From: Corella eumyota | Taxonomy: Eukaryota > Chordata > Ascidiacea > Phlebobranchia > Corellidae | Length of the DNA: 64,000 bases | Direction: 5' to 3' | NCBI GenBank assembly: GCA_963082875.1 | Contig: OY720101.1 | Coordinates: 1,178,001 to 1,242,000, forward strand | Part shown: piece by piece, positions 13,401-24,700 of the stretch | Layout: each line of letters starts with the position of its first letter | How positions within the stretch are numbered: position 1 is the stretch's first letter | Translations under genes and position numbers: made by a program | The notes under the pieces: model-generated | Databases searched by the model: none | What the model was told of the DNA's origin: nothing | The model's input: only the letters and a program-made list of their open reading frames with translations

Positions 13401-14725
13401 AATTACAATAATATATGTTAAGTAACTTATAATTTAATATAAAAATGCCCGAATTGCCCTTTTTTAACTCCATTGGCTTAATAAAAACATTTTTTTGTAA
13501 TTTTAGGTTTTTAAAATTGTGATTATTAATAAAAATTTTATATGCAACTTAGTTTGATTGTTGTAATAGTTGTTTACCTTCTGTAAAGCATGAGTATCAA
13601 TATCGCAAGTGTCAATCATTACAGTTCCTAGCTTTACTCCAGGTAGTAAAGTGGAGTTAGCGTTAATCTACAAATATTTAAAATGTTTAAATTACAAAAT
13701 AAAAAAATATTTAAAATAAATAAAAAAAATTGTATCAATAAACACAGATAAAATAGATCAAAAATTAATTTTTATTTTAAAAATAGTATAACAAAATATA
13801 AAATAAAAATTCAAGTTTCTATTTATTTAAAGTATAAACTAATTTTATTTATAAATAATAATAACAGATAAAGATATATTAAATATTAAATAAATGTAAA
13901 AATGAAATTTGTCAAAAAATATTAAATCTCAGTTTCTAATTATTTAAAATAATAACAAAAAGTTTAATTATTAAAATAAAATTCTTAAAATCAATTTGGC
14001 TACTAAAAATTTGTCTTAAATAAAACCGTATAATGACGTAACAATCCCCATTATTTACTAACAACTACCTGATCAACCACCATGTTGATTGTCTCCAGAG
14101 CCTGGATTCCATCTTCTAGAACTTCGGAACAAACATCACCCACTCCTCTACGGTGGACACGGATCATTGCTCCTATAATGACGTCACCAGGACGATACTG
14201 AATCAAGTTTCCTTTAAGAGTCTAAAAAATAAAAAAAATAAATTTTAAATTTTAATTTTTAAAAATGATCATTTATTTTTAATAAAAAATGTGTTTGAAA
14301 AACTTGTTTATTTTTACCTCATATTCAGCCGAAAAAGGCGAAACATTATCAGAAATATATTCATTCAATAAAAAATTCCCTTGAACTACAAAAAGTAAAA
14401 AATATCACAAAAATTAAAAGTTAATTATATGTTAACTAAACATAGATAAAATAAAATAAGTTAAAATAAATAAAAAGTTAAACATTAATTTAATATTAAA
14501 CATACATAATATTTACAATTTAAAAAATGGTTTAAAGATAACGTTTAAAAATTTTATATAAAATATTGGTCATTAATATTTAAAAAAAAATTTGTGACAT
14601 AATAGAATTTTAATATCACGTCATAATACAAATAGATAATGAATTAAGAATATCCTATAATTACCTGATTTCGTTTTCATACATATTCCTAATAATATAT
14701 ACAAAACATAATCTAGTATTTCCAT
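7461..14725 (-). CDS. Class C GPCR, metabotropic glutamate receptor-like
   Basis: About 19 exons encode a complete class C receptor. The ATG is at 14723-14725 (MEILDYVLYILLGICM, signal peptide). The Venus-flytrap ligand domain spans about 10830-14400, with family-like segments PGDVIIGAMIRVHRRG, CSEVLEDGIQALETIN, RTVPSDAYQATAM and GSDGWSGQ, and it ends in the exon at about 10243-10394. The cysteine-rich linker is at about 9916-10012 and 9418-9552 (SVCSQPC; ICCWQCLPC; CRKGETPNKELNGC). Seven transmembrane helices follow from about 9297 to 7461 (TM1 GVIGICMALFVTTVYV; TM5-6 region with FRETQYIGFT; TM7 SICLSLSAITVLVCLFG then FRPKSNTKQ). It is a plasma-membrane receptor, probably for an amino acid or small ligand. 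It is closest in layout to mGluRs, but the ligand is not inferable. Introns carry SINE and family B copies. The exact last residues are uncertain. Confidence 0.88.
8218..8458 (+). repeat. tRNA-derived SINE
   Basis: Well-preserved tRNA-like head: A box 'tggtgtagtggtc' and B box 'ggttcgatcc'. It has the shared body and the 3' end 'gttactctatgtttaggtc...gaggatatagatata'. It sits in a receptor intron, opposite to the gene. Confidence 0.9.
8957..9130 (+). repeat. Family B short interspersed repeat, copy 2
   Basis: Starts 'tgggtttagtgaaaatgcc', contains 'ggcatgttttaaatcat' and the core 'cccgtcgcatt', and ends 'gcgctaaaaaccgaaataa'. Intronic. Confidence 0.85.
10012..10446 (-). repeat. Source copy of duplicated receptor exon segment
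   Basis: About 435 bp holding the last ligand-domain exon of the class C receptor (about 10243-10394) with parts of both flanking introns. It is nearly identical to 16516-16950. The exon part is identical by eye over at least 240 bp, with a few differences confined to the intron side. Confidence 0.93.
12463..12585 (+). repeat. Family B repeat, 5'-shortened copy 3
   Basis: Begins at 'gttttaaatcattaaattg' and keeps the core 'tcccgtcgcattgttg' through to the A-rich end. The first ~70 bp of the family are absent, like a 5'-truncated retroposon. Confidence 0.85.
12918..13175 (-). repeat. tRNA-derived SINE, old copy
   Basis: Degenerate minus-strand copy: 'gacctaaacatagagtaat' (3' part), 'ggcagttttgga' (middle) and a weak tRNA-like end near 13130-13175. 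Intronic in the class C receptor. Confidence 0.65.
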
Positions 14726-14894
14726 GGAAAATATATTTTTTAAAGCAAATGTATAACTAAAAAACAATTACCTAAATTAAAATAACAGTTTATTACATTT
14801 TTCAGACCAATTTATAGCTGTTTTTCTGGTATAACACCCTAAATATACTATTAAATCTTTATTTATTCTTTGTATTTTTAACTTGATTTACTAT

Positions 14895-15030
14895 ATCTAT
14901 ATATACATACATTTTTTATACATGTATATATAATGTAATGTATATATACATATACAATGTATATATATATATATATATATACATATACAATACATATACA
15001 ATGTATATAATGTATATATACATACATTAA
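14895..15030. repeat. TA-rich simple repeat tract
   Basis: Imperfect alternation of TATATACA, ATGTATA and AT runs over about 135 bp, with several self-complementary stretches. Confidence 0.85.
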
Positions 15031-16109
15031 GCTTTATTACCCAAGTACTATATGAAACAACTATTTATATCAATACGGAAGTTACTAATAACGTAGGCAG
15101 CTAAACTGGATTAAATTCTACTACACACAGATTTAAACTATTGAAATATTATAGATAAACAAGTATAAACTTATTTTAACCGGCCATAAGCATTTCTCTT
15201 TATTGGGTATTAATACTTTATGTTTATTAACTTAACTGTTATTATAACATAACATGAAACGCTAAAGGTTTTGATCAACTACTGCTTAGATTATGTTAAA
15301 AAATAATACTTTATACTTTGGTTTTTTATATTTATTTATATTTTTTAAATCAGGCAAACTAAAATACTAGGCAAAAAAATGGACCAAAAATATATTTTAA
15401 TGATTTTTATTACGTAAAGACCAACGTAATATACAGTCTTAATGACGTCATAGATATGCTGTGGAACTTTTTTTTGATCTACCAATAAACAAAACAAAAA
15501 AATTAATTTTGATTTACAAATGTTTAAATAAAATAAAATTATTTTAACATAATCATCTACCACTTATAGTAGGCCTATATATTTCTGCCTAGTATACCTG
15601 TTTTAACGCAAATAGGTTAAATAGCTGTAAAAATTTTGGTTACTAATAAACTAATACATCTTAACTAGTAGATAGAAATATTGGTATAAAAAAGTGTAAA
15701 TTTTAAACCAAATACTCAAAATACTGGCCAGGTGTCCACAGGTCGAAGTGACTGGCAGTTATATATTAACTTGTTTTATGTTGAACGTTAATATGAGTTG
15801 ACTTAATAAGTTATTTTTCGCTGTAATTTAGCAGCGTTTAAAGTGACCAATTTGGGCAATTAGAAACTATTAAATGTTCAAGTTTAAGCCTTTGTTTACA
15901 TCATACACTGACACAAACAGATACCTTAGTGACGTAACAAAATTGAATAATTGAAATTTAACAAACCCTCTATAATAACAAATATCTTGCTATGCCTGCA
16001 AAAATATCACGTTCCCAAAAATTATTAATTTTATTACCATTTCTAAAATGTATTTTAAAATTTTTTTTAAATTAGCTTCTAAATTTAAACTTTCTTGTAC
16101 GTTACCAAG

Positions 16110-16350
16110 TATCGTTACTTTACTTTTTTATTTAAAAAATATACCAAATTTAGTTCAAAATTAGACTTTCTAAACATTATATACTAAGTGTTGTTTCTTT
16201 ATTTTTTATTTAAAGAAATGTCAAATTTAGTTTTAAATTAGACTTTCTTATATGTTATATACTTAGTATCGCTTATTTTACTTTTTAATTAAAAAAAAAA
16301 GTCAAATTTATGTTAACTTTAGCCTTCCTTATATCTTATATATTTAGTAT
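16110..16350. repeat. ~80-bp tandem repeat, three units
   Basis: Three consecutive diverged units. Each has T-rich 'ttatttaaa/ttaattaaa', then 'tcaaattta', a 'gactttct/gccttcct' motif and 'atatactta/atatttagt'. Units begin near 16110, 16191 and 16271. The last unit runs into the longer repeat duplicated at 17092. Confidence 0.75.
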
Positions 16351-16413
16351 CAATACCTAGCTATAGCTTTTTATTTAAAGTACACTTAAACTATATAAAA
16401 ATGTGATCAATTG
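16270..16413. repeat. Direct repeat, left copy
   Basis: About 144 bp with only a handful of differences from 17092-17235. Both contain 'gttaactttagccttcctta' and 'tatataaaaatgtgatcaat'. The two copies bracket the orphan exon copy. Confidence 0.9.
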
Positions 16414-16515
16414 ATCAATATAAATATGATGTTCAATATAAATCTTTATGATCAATATAAATATGTTCAATATGATCAAAAGTTCAATCTCAATATGATC
16501 AATATAAAAATGTGA

Positions 16516-16950
16516 TTTCTAAAACAAAAAACCATTTTAAATATCAACCTATAGAGTTAAGAGTTTTTGCATTTTAAAAACGAATAATAAGTTGTGTATA
16601 ATATAGCAATAAACATTATGTTTAAGGAAATAGAACTGACTTGGTGCATAGCGAGAACAAAACTTAAAAATGTATTTAATTGTTACTTTACATTATAACA
16701 CTACTTTCACATTTTTTTACTTAAAAAAAGTTTCAAATAAAGTTTAATTGGATCACCTTTAGTTTCAAACGTTCCAGCCAAAGACCATTTCCCTAACACA
16801 GAACCATTTGTCTGAAGTTGGTTGTTAAAGGTTTGTATGTCATAAATCGCTGGTCCGTCTTGGTTTGCATCAAACCTTAACATTCCACCGTTTATTCCTA
16901 ACCAACAGTTTTTATTAGATTTTGTTTGCAAATGTTAAGTTATATATATG
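16516..16950 (-). pseudogene. Orphan copy of a class C receptor exon
   Basis: A near-identical copy of 10012-10446. It contains the exon coding GINGGMLRF through GTFETKG, with the same acceptor and donor context. It lies about 1.8-2.2 kb upstream of the receptor ATG, with no neighbouring receptor exons, so it cannot be used as the normal internal coding exon. The exon part is unmutated by eye, so the copy is recent or kept by gene conversion. It could be spliced into a 5' untranslated region, or be inert. Confidence 0.88.
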
Positions 16951-17091
16951 TTTATTTTACTTTTTAATTACTTTTTAATTTTATTTTACTTTTTAATTAC
17001 TTTTTATTTTACTTTTTAATTACTTATTTTTTTTTTTATTTTACTTTTTAATTACTTATTGTTTATTTTACTTTTTAATTACTTTTTAATC
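16950..17091. repeat. TTTTACTTTTTAATTA minisatellite
   Basis: Six or more irregular units of 'ttattttactttttaatta' directly abut the right end of the orphan exon copy. Confidence 0.85.
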
Positions 17092-17235
17092 GCTTATTTT
17101 ACTTTTTAATTGAAAAAAAATGTCAAATTTATGTTAACTTTAGCCTTCCTTATATCTTATATATTTAGTATCAATACCTAACTATAGCTTTTTATTTAAA
17201 GTACACTTAAACTATATAAAAATGTGATCAATTCT
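17092..17235. repeat. Direct repeat, right copy
   Basis: Partner of 16270-16413 in the same orientation. Confidence 0.9.
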
Positions 17236-17541
17236 CAGCTTTGATTTGCAAAATTAAACTTTTTCAGTTGCAAACCAAATATGATGCCGTAGGCCAATTA
17301 AACCAAAATATGTAAATGTGATTACGTTTTAACAAGTTAGTCTAATTAGCGTACTTCTAAAAATAACTTTCCAAAAACTTTTCGGTTTACGTTCTTAATT
17401 TTATCTTTTTTTAACTAACTTTACAATATTCTAAATAAAATTTTTTTTGTGTATTTAAATTATGCTTTAATTGTTTATTTTTAATTTTATATAATTATTA
17501 TTAACTGGAAACATTAATTTTAATTTTTAAATTAATGTTTT

Positions 17542-18142
17542 TTAGCAAGGGCCTTCGTAGGCGACCCGAATCCAATTTCTAAAAATTAAAAAACATTATT
17601 TTTAAACTCAGTTGTTTATAATTTAAAGTAAAATATTTAAAAAATTAATTTACGTTTTTGATCTTTTTAAATTTCTTGTACACATAGTACATTTGTTATC
17701 GTAAGTGACGTCATCAGTACCACACACAGGAGCCATTATCATCGGACAAACCCCATTCAACTCACGATCATTACAAATATCCTAAAAAATAAAAACTCAA
17801 CTAAAATTCTAAAAATGTAAAAACGTATTTTTTATTTAAAAAAATATTAATTAAATCAAATTTGTATAATCTATTTATTTAGTAGACAAATTTTTAAATT
17901 AAAATTACATTTACAGATAAACTAATATGTATATACTTATAAATAGGGGATACAGTATTAAAAAATATTAAAAAGACTAAAAAACTTACTAAATCTGCGT
18001 ATATTCCAACTAAAAATATAATAATTTACAAATTAATTAATTAAAAAGTTTTATTATACAAATACAATATTCAGCAATATATAAACAAACTATTTTTACC
18101 TGTGAAAAGCACTAAAATAATGAGTACTTTTAACTTTAACAT
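17542..18142 (-). CDS. Small secreted Kazal-type protease inhibitor
   Basis: Four short exons join in frame into a protein of about 75 residues. Exon 1 (about 18099-18142) gives the signal peptide MLKLKVLIILVLFTG. Exon 2 is only about 20 nt (near 17990-18010). Exon 3 (17654-17781) gives the Kazal core: DICNDRELNGVCPM, then PVCGTDDVTYDNKCTMC. Exon 4 (17542-17578) gives the ending RVAYEGPC and stop. The six cysteines and the PVCG and TY.NKC motifs define a single Kazal domain with the expected last Cys three residues after Glu. Such proteins are secreted and block serine proteases in a substrate-like manner. By alignment to ovomucoid the P1 residue (second after Cys2) would be Met, suggesting an elastase-, chymotrypsin- or subtilisin-like target rather than trypsin; this is inference. 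No junction is frame-breaking. Confidence 0.9.
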
Positions 18143-18706
18143 TTTGTTTTAGTTTAAGTCAATATTACTTAACAATATACCGATAACAGAATGTATCGTT
18201 AGTTAATATATCGTGTGAAAATACGCATATGTTATTAACAAACAAAATTCTAATATTTATTTTGTGTGTTTTAAAATGGATGTTGAAAAACAGTAGGCAC
18301 TTTAAAAGAGTGCATTTGGTTAAAATTATTGTTAGAAACTAATGCTTGCTGTTACAAAAAAGAATAAAAATGTAAAAATAAAGTTAGAATTAAAACCTAA
18401 ACCACAACAACTAAAATAAAAAAATGATTTTTAAAAAACTTTATTTATAAACTTATATACACAGAAATATATATTTTTAAATAATTTAACAAATTAAAAA
18501 TTAAACTATTTATATATTGACTAGATAAAGGCAATATAAAAAGATTGAATCAAACATATTTACAACATTTTTAACATATCATTTTTTAAGTCATTTAAAT
18601 ACGATTTAAAAGATTAAACATTTAAATACTTAAAAGACAAAAGCACTATCAAAAAATTGAATTAAACATATTTATGTTTTATATAACAATTCTATTTTAT
18701 ATTAGT
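18143..18706. other. Spacer between Kazal gene and fucosyltransferase
   Basis: AT-rich. It should hold the Kazal promoter and the 3' end of the downstream minus-strand fucosyltransferase. No gene or notable repeat seen. Confidence 0.5.
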
Positions 18707-20816
18707 TTACAATAAACACATATCCTCAGTTGTATCAAAGTAATATTCCTCGATTGACGGAATAGATTTTGTTATTTTATTATTTAAAACTTCCTGACAC
18801 AACAAATCTAATCCAACATTTTTATAAATTCTCGCAAATGATTTTGTTCTGAAACTCGGCTTTTCCATCCAGGAAAAATATTTTCTATAAGCGAAATTAT
18901 TCCGATCCAAATACAGCAAATATTTTCCTAAGTGCTCCGCGTTTTTAAAGTCATCCACATGGATAAATGAATCCGGCGGAGCTATACCAGTGACGTCATT
19001 TTTCGAAGCGCCCCAGACGATCGGTACCCTGTTATGAATAATCCCAAAATCCCAGAATTGTGACGTCATATAGTCTTTACAATACTCGGCGTCTTCGAAC
19101 GCCATGTAGAACTTGTAATCCGGCGTGGCCGCCCATTCTGTGATCGAAGTGCTGTTACTGCGTCGGGCCACGTGAACATCCACCCCGGACTTAGCAAGAT
19201 CTTCAGCGTACCGGATTTGTTTTTGAAACAACGCAGTCAAGTTCTTGCCTCGTTGATTGGGCACCCAAAGCTAAAAAGTTTTTAATTTATATTTTTTGAA
19301 ATGTTAATTTTTATAACCAATAAACACATTGGGTTTGGTGACCATGCCATAACAACATACTTAAAATCGTTATGTAAACATTAATACTTTTGGCATGTTT
19401 TAAATCATTTAATTGATTTTGTCATTTTTTCCCGTCGCATTGTTGTAATATTAATCGTATATCGTATTTATTATTTACTTTTATCAATGTGCGAAAAACC
19501 AAAATAAAAAAAAATATAAAACAGTTTTATACCGAGATTGAATAACTGAAACTAGAATTTTTAACATAGACTGTAACGTTAGATTCTGCACTAACGAGTT
19601 CACAGTATTAACCAAGAAATTTTCTTTTAAAAACAAACGCACATTTTTTACTTAGAAAAATTTATTAGTAGGCTGAAAAATGTGGTCTTCCCTTATAGGA
19701 AAAAAATAAGTATCATATGTTTTCATCTGTAATATATTTTTGCTGCACCATTTTTATTGCTACCTAACAAATAAAACTCTATTTGACAATTACTTTGCTC
19801 ACCACTTGTTTTTTCTTCTTAGACATCAACCAATCCACCTTTTTCTTCCCTCCATTCAACTTTTGATACAAAAACTTGGACCGAACTCGTGGTAAAAAAA
19901 TCTCAGAATCACTTCTATACGTCATCGTCCAATTTATAAAGTTGTTCTCAAATTTGCTTAAATCTTTCTTGGCCACGTGTTTTAGGTTGTAGGGACTTTC
20001 CTGGCAATGCCACACAAAGATTTGACTTGGATCTCTATGAGATATTAAAGTTAAAATGATTTGATCCAAGGGCCATGCAATGTTAGGCAGCGTTGCATAT
20101 ACTAACTAGCAGCTCTATGTTTTAGGCTTAGGATTATCAGCCTTACTTTAAAATCAATTAGGTTTTAAAAGAAATCAAACCTAAATTTTAGATCCAAGTC
20201 TTACTTAAAGACTTAGCATTGGTAGGTATCGAACTCAAAACCTTAAGCCTAAAACATAAAAGAAAGCCAACAGCTAACATAGCCCAACCTTTTATAAGTA
20301 AGAGGATAAGGATCATTATCCAACGAAGTAAAATGGAAGACAACAGCAACAGCTTGAGTTAACGTGCTCTGATTATACGTCACCTGACAACCACTCCTTA
20401 GCAACCCAGGTTGAAACCCCTCTGACGTCAGACCCCAAGGGTGACCCCATAATAAAATAACAGGAAGATCACTAAACAGAGGTGATAACAAAGCACGTTG
20501 TTTACACTTTGACATATACCATAGTTGGTTGACGATATTTGTTATTATACTCTTAAAACATTCTTTAATTAACTGCTAACCTTGCTTTATATTCGTTTCC
20601 ATAATTTGGTTTTAAACAACCTTTTTTAGGCCGAGTTTTAAATCGATAATTCACCCTTTTATTTGTGCTATTTAGAACTGTCAAACTTTTTGAATTGTTA
20701 ATTTGATCATCTGCTTTGAAAACTAACCTCTGTCTGTTGGATTCTTGAAAGAAATACCTCATAATACTTAAAGTAATAAGACATACAAGTGCTAAAACAA
20801 CGATTCTGTTTTTCAT
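18707..20816 (-). CDS. Alpha-fucosyltransferase, GT10 family
   Basis: Four exons encode a type II Golgi fucosyltransferase, which moves fucose from GDP-fucose onto N-acetylglucosamine-type acceptors. Exon 1 (20566-20816) begins MKNRIVVLALVCLITLSIM, a signal-anchor, then a stem. Exon 2 (about 20292-20477) gives PVILLWGHPWG, as at the start of the GT10 catalytic region. Exon 3 (about 19785-20045) gives IFVWHCQESP and NWTMTYRSDSEIFLP, the acceptor-side motifs. Exon 4 (18707 to about 19275) gives the GDP-fucose-binding block KFYMAFEDAEYCKDYMT, then VPIVWG, PPDSFIHVDDF and the tail. The usual 'FEN...DYITEK' appears here as FED...DYMTSQ. Length of about 400 residues fits. The exact linkage made (alpha-1,3 versus 1,4) cannot be told. 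Confidence 0.92.
19325..19517 (+). repeat. Family B short interspersed repeat, copy 4
   Basis: The best-preserved full-length copy: starts 'tgggtttggtgaccatgcc', has 'cttttggcatgttttaaatc', core 'cccgtcgcattgttg', ends 'gcgaaaaaccaaaataaaaa'. It lies in fucosyltransferase intron 3. Confidence 0.9.
20070..20290 (-). repeat. tRNA-like short repeat with inverted arms
   Basis: Fills most of fucosyltransferase intron 2. Read on the minus strand it has a tRNA-like head with a B-box-like 'gagttcgatacc'. The arms 'tatgttttaggcttagg' (about 20115-20131) and 'cttaagcctaaaacata' (about 20243-20259) are inverted complements and could fold. Family membership is unsure. Confidence 0.55.
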
Positions 20817-21747
20817 TTTAAATGTTGTTGCAACAAGATAGAAATTTAAAATGAATGTGAATCAAATTCCAACCGAACTAAATGGAAATCTGATATACCC
20901 AGATTATATTTCAAAATAAAACGCTTTCCTTATTTGTACAAACCCCTTAACACAACGAAAAGGCTATAAATATTACTTAATTTCTAAAAAAAAGACAGTG
21001 TTTTACCATATTTGATTTCTAGTAATAGAATTTAATAGTTCCTTGCAAAGTTGTTTAAAGACACAGATATAAGACAACTGTTTTTTTAAAGTTGTACAAC
21101 ATAACAGAAGCGTAAATTAAACCAATGACTCAAATTTTTACTAAATTAACTAACTTTATCTTGATATAAGATTAAAAGACATTTTGAATGAAATTTTGTT
21201 TTTATGTTACAGTGATAAAACAAGCAGATATTAAATTTTAACCTCAAACTTTGAATGACAAAGTATTAAGAATATTGTTATCTAGCTTAACAACAAATAG
21301 CAAATTTAAAAAGTCTTTTTTTTAATATAGAAAAAATAATACAGAAAAGAAAGGCTTTAACTTAAACAAAATATTGAAAGAAACAAATTAACGAAACCTC
21401 GAATCTTTATTGACAGTCAATAGGTTGCAAAATGTAAATTGCATAAGAAACCAAAGCTGTTTTATTTCCAATATTGTTCAACAATCTGGTAAATATTTGC
21501 GACCAAAACCACGTGACCACCTCATTACGTCACAACCACAATATCACGTGATAATTCTAATAGCTTATGACGTCACTATAGAGAATATTAACGCAAAGTG
21601 TTTATGTGTTAAATTTTAACTTCAGCAACTTTTTAAAAAATATTTCGAAAAATAGATATTTATGACGTAATAGACACCCAAGCAAGTCCTTATATCACGT
21701 GACCAACAATGTTGTGACGTCATCAATAAACCAAGCGACCGCTATGA
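20817..21747. other. Spacer between fucosyltransferase and BTBD1/2 3' end
   Basis: Fucosyltransferase promoter side plus the likely BTBD1/2 3' untranslated region. TGACGTCA lies at 21568-21575 and 21715-21722, and CACGTG near 21508, 21544 and 21695. This is a dense group of palindromic bZIP/bHLH-type sites. No other gene seen. Confidence 0.5.
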
Positions 21748-24700
21748 TCACTGATAATAAATGAGCTCGGGAATTTGTCCGTCTTCTACGGAGGTTCCGT
21801 TGTTGTTTCCCGGTGCAAATTGAAAGTTGAACACGGTCTGATTTAAAGCTGCTTTAACAACACTGGTTTGTCCTCGGGTTCCGTAATAACTATCATGCCC
21901 CTGGTGGTTGAAATATGTAAAAAATATATATTTAATGTTTTAATAAAAGAATCCTTAAAAAAAGAATTAAAATTTGAGTTTTTTTAGGCTGTGTTAAGTT
22001 TTTTTAATAGTTTTATATGTGCCAAATATGCTCTTTAAATTAAGTTTTTAAAATTTTTAACATTTAATAAGTTTTTTAAAAATTTGAGCTCTAAAAAAAG
22101 TTTTTACAATTTTTAACATTTAATAGCTTTCAAAAAGCTAAATAAAACCGTAAATTTAATGAACATTGGCCTACAAAAGTTATGATATGCAGAATAAATA
22201 TATTAACCAAGTATTCCATTATTACAAAACGTTACAACTCCTAACTAATATTGCAATATAAAGCTTGTTTAAATATTGTTTACCAGAACCTAAAACGCAA
22301 AATCAGCGTTTTAAATGATCGTAAAATAAAACAAAAGGTTATAATCTAGTTCCCTCTTTTAAGTTAATCGTAAATGTTTTAACATTCTGATTGTTAAAAA
22401 GTTAGTTCTTTGAAATTTCAAGTATGGGGTAATTTGGAGTGTTTTTTGTAAGGTAAATGACCCGATTTTTTTGGTTAAATATCGGTAGTATATAAAAAGA
22501 ACCATGAAAAGTTGGTTAAATAATTGCGTAACAAAAAATAAAGTTTAGGGTAGACAAAGAAGTTATTTTTAAAATTTAGTTTAAAGTAAAGATATCAAGG
22601 TCAAATGGAAATCAGTTTAGAAAACAAAGTGTAATAATTGAAAACAAATAACTTGGACATATTAATATATTAAACTACAGTTAAAGGCATATTATATTGT
22701 ATTAAAAAAAAGGTGTAAAAATTATGGCAATTTTATATAATTGGTTACGCATCTAGTTTGTAATGTTATTTTGGCCAAGTTGTTTGTTGTTTGTTAATAT
22801 TATGGTGTTAGAACAAAAATATTGACAGATATGTAATACTTCAATATGCATCAAAAACAAATGTAAGCAAATATGTTTAATCTTTGAACCAGTTCAACAA
22901 ACAAACAATGTGCAAAAGTATATCATCGAAGTAAACAAGAGAGGTGCTACAAAAACTGATGACGTCAATATTTTAAAGAGAAAAAATCTCTTGTGCCGAA
23001 TATCAGCATTCATATTTTAGTGTATTTATTAGTTGGAAAAATCTTAGGTTAAAATAGTTGAATTATATGTTAAAAAATGTCATCAAAATTAAAGAAAGTC
23101 AAATGCAGATGTAAAAGGAATGTATTTATGTTGGGGATAGCGTTTTTGTTCAATTTTACAGCTTATATGACGCTTGAAAGTAAGTTGCTCAAGTGTAAAT
23201 ATATAAGGGAATTGTTGGTTTAATAAAATGGGGGAAATTTTATGTTTGTGTAGTTGTGTAATCTGTATTTAAACCTGTATAATATTGATATACCTTTAAA
23301 TAGGGTTTTAAGATGTAGTCTTGTTTTAAAATAACATTACACTAGCCGGAATATTGTTAAATCCAATAAGTTTTACTTGAACATAGTAAACCTTACAAAA
23401 CAAACCAAAATTGTGACGTAGTAACCATATGACGTAAAAGTAAATGTCACGTGGTTAACAGCAAGATATTTTTCTCACTTAGGTATGCAGAGCAGTTTAA
23501 ACCAAGGCATTGGAACAACGTCGCTCAGTATCTTGTACACTTCGATTGTTGTTTCGTCCCTGTTTTTGCCTCCACTTGCGATCGCCAAACTAGATTGCCG
23601 GAAGTCGTTGGCTTTAAGTGTCATGACATATACACTGTACACTGCGGGTGAGTAAAGGGTTACAGCTTTACAGATTAAAAGATTACTTGTGGTTTTTATG
23701 TGGAAAGTGTTGACTTGATGAGGAATTTTTATTTGTTGTTTGGAAAAAGAAATCTGTAGACTTAAATATTTAAACAATCTTTTTTTGTTCTTCCAGGTCG
23801 AATATATTGAAGTGTTTATACCATAATGTATTCACTTGATAGGTTTTGAATTGTTGTTTGGAAAAAAAATGTGTTAATATGTTTTAATTAAACATTATCG
23901 TACTTCCAAGTCAACAAAACTGAAGTGTTTATATCATAAAACTTCCTCTTTATTAGTTTTAATTCACAAACATTTAAAATCTTTATTTTGAAACTGTGTT
24001 AACATAAATATTCTACAATATTTTGTTAAAATTGCAAAACATTTGGCACAAAACTTCCCATTAGTATTCCATCATTTAAAAAGCAAAAACATGAACCTTA
24101 AATGTGTTGAGTTAACTTTAAATATAAATCATAAATTTACGATATTTTTAAAGACCAAGACTGTTAAGGTTTTATTTTTATGTAAAGTGCTAATAATTCG
24201 GCGCAATATTTAGTTAATATGAAGTTATGAGCCATTAATAAACTGTGTCAATGTAATATACTTCACAAAACATAAATCAATCTTATTCGGTTGTGATTGC
24301 AAAATTTAAAACCCAAATCAAACTGTTCAACTCAAATTTGTTCATAAACTTGTAAAAGTTATAAAGTTTTTAGACTGAAGGTAAAACGCAAAAATATTTA
24401 TGTTTTTGTTGTTTAGCTAACTTCTACCCTGTCCCCTATACGTTAATCCCAGCTGCTTTGTTACTTGGAATGGGAGCCTCTGTGTTTTGGGCGTCTGGTT
24501 TCTACTACATTATACAGGTATAGTAAAATTGAATATGTTTGTAAGCGTTGTGATTTTGTATATCTAGCTGTAACATCAGTTTGGAAGAAATGACTTTAAC
24601 AAACCGTAAAGTCAAGTCCAAGACAAGAAAAATGTATCAAAAAAATAAGTACTTGCAAAAGAAATGTAACTCAAAACTTGGGCTTAGTTTCTCTTTTATA

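Larger units (their letters stand above)
14726..17541. other. Repeat-rich spacer upstream of class C receptor
   Basis: No intact gene seen. Contents: a TA-rich (TATACATA)n tract (about 14895-15030), TGACGTCA at 15443-15450, three ~80-bp tandem units (about 16110-16350), a GATCAATATAAA-type satellite (about 16405-16510), the orphan exon copy (16516-16950), a TTTTACTTTTTAATTA array (about 16950-17091) and a second copy of the 16270-16413 repeat at 17092-17235. The receptor promoter should lie at its left end. Confidence 0.7.
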
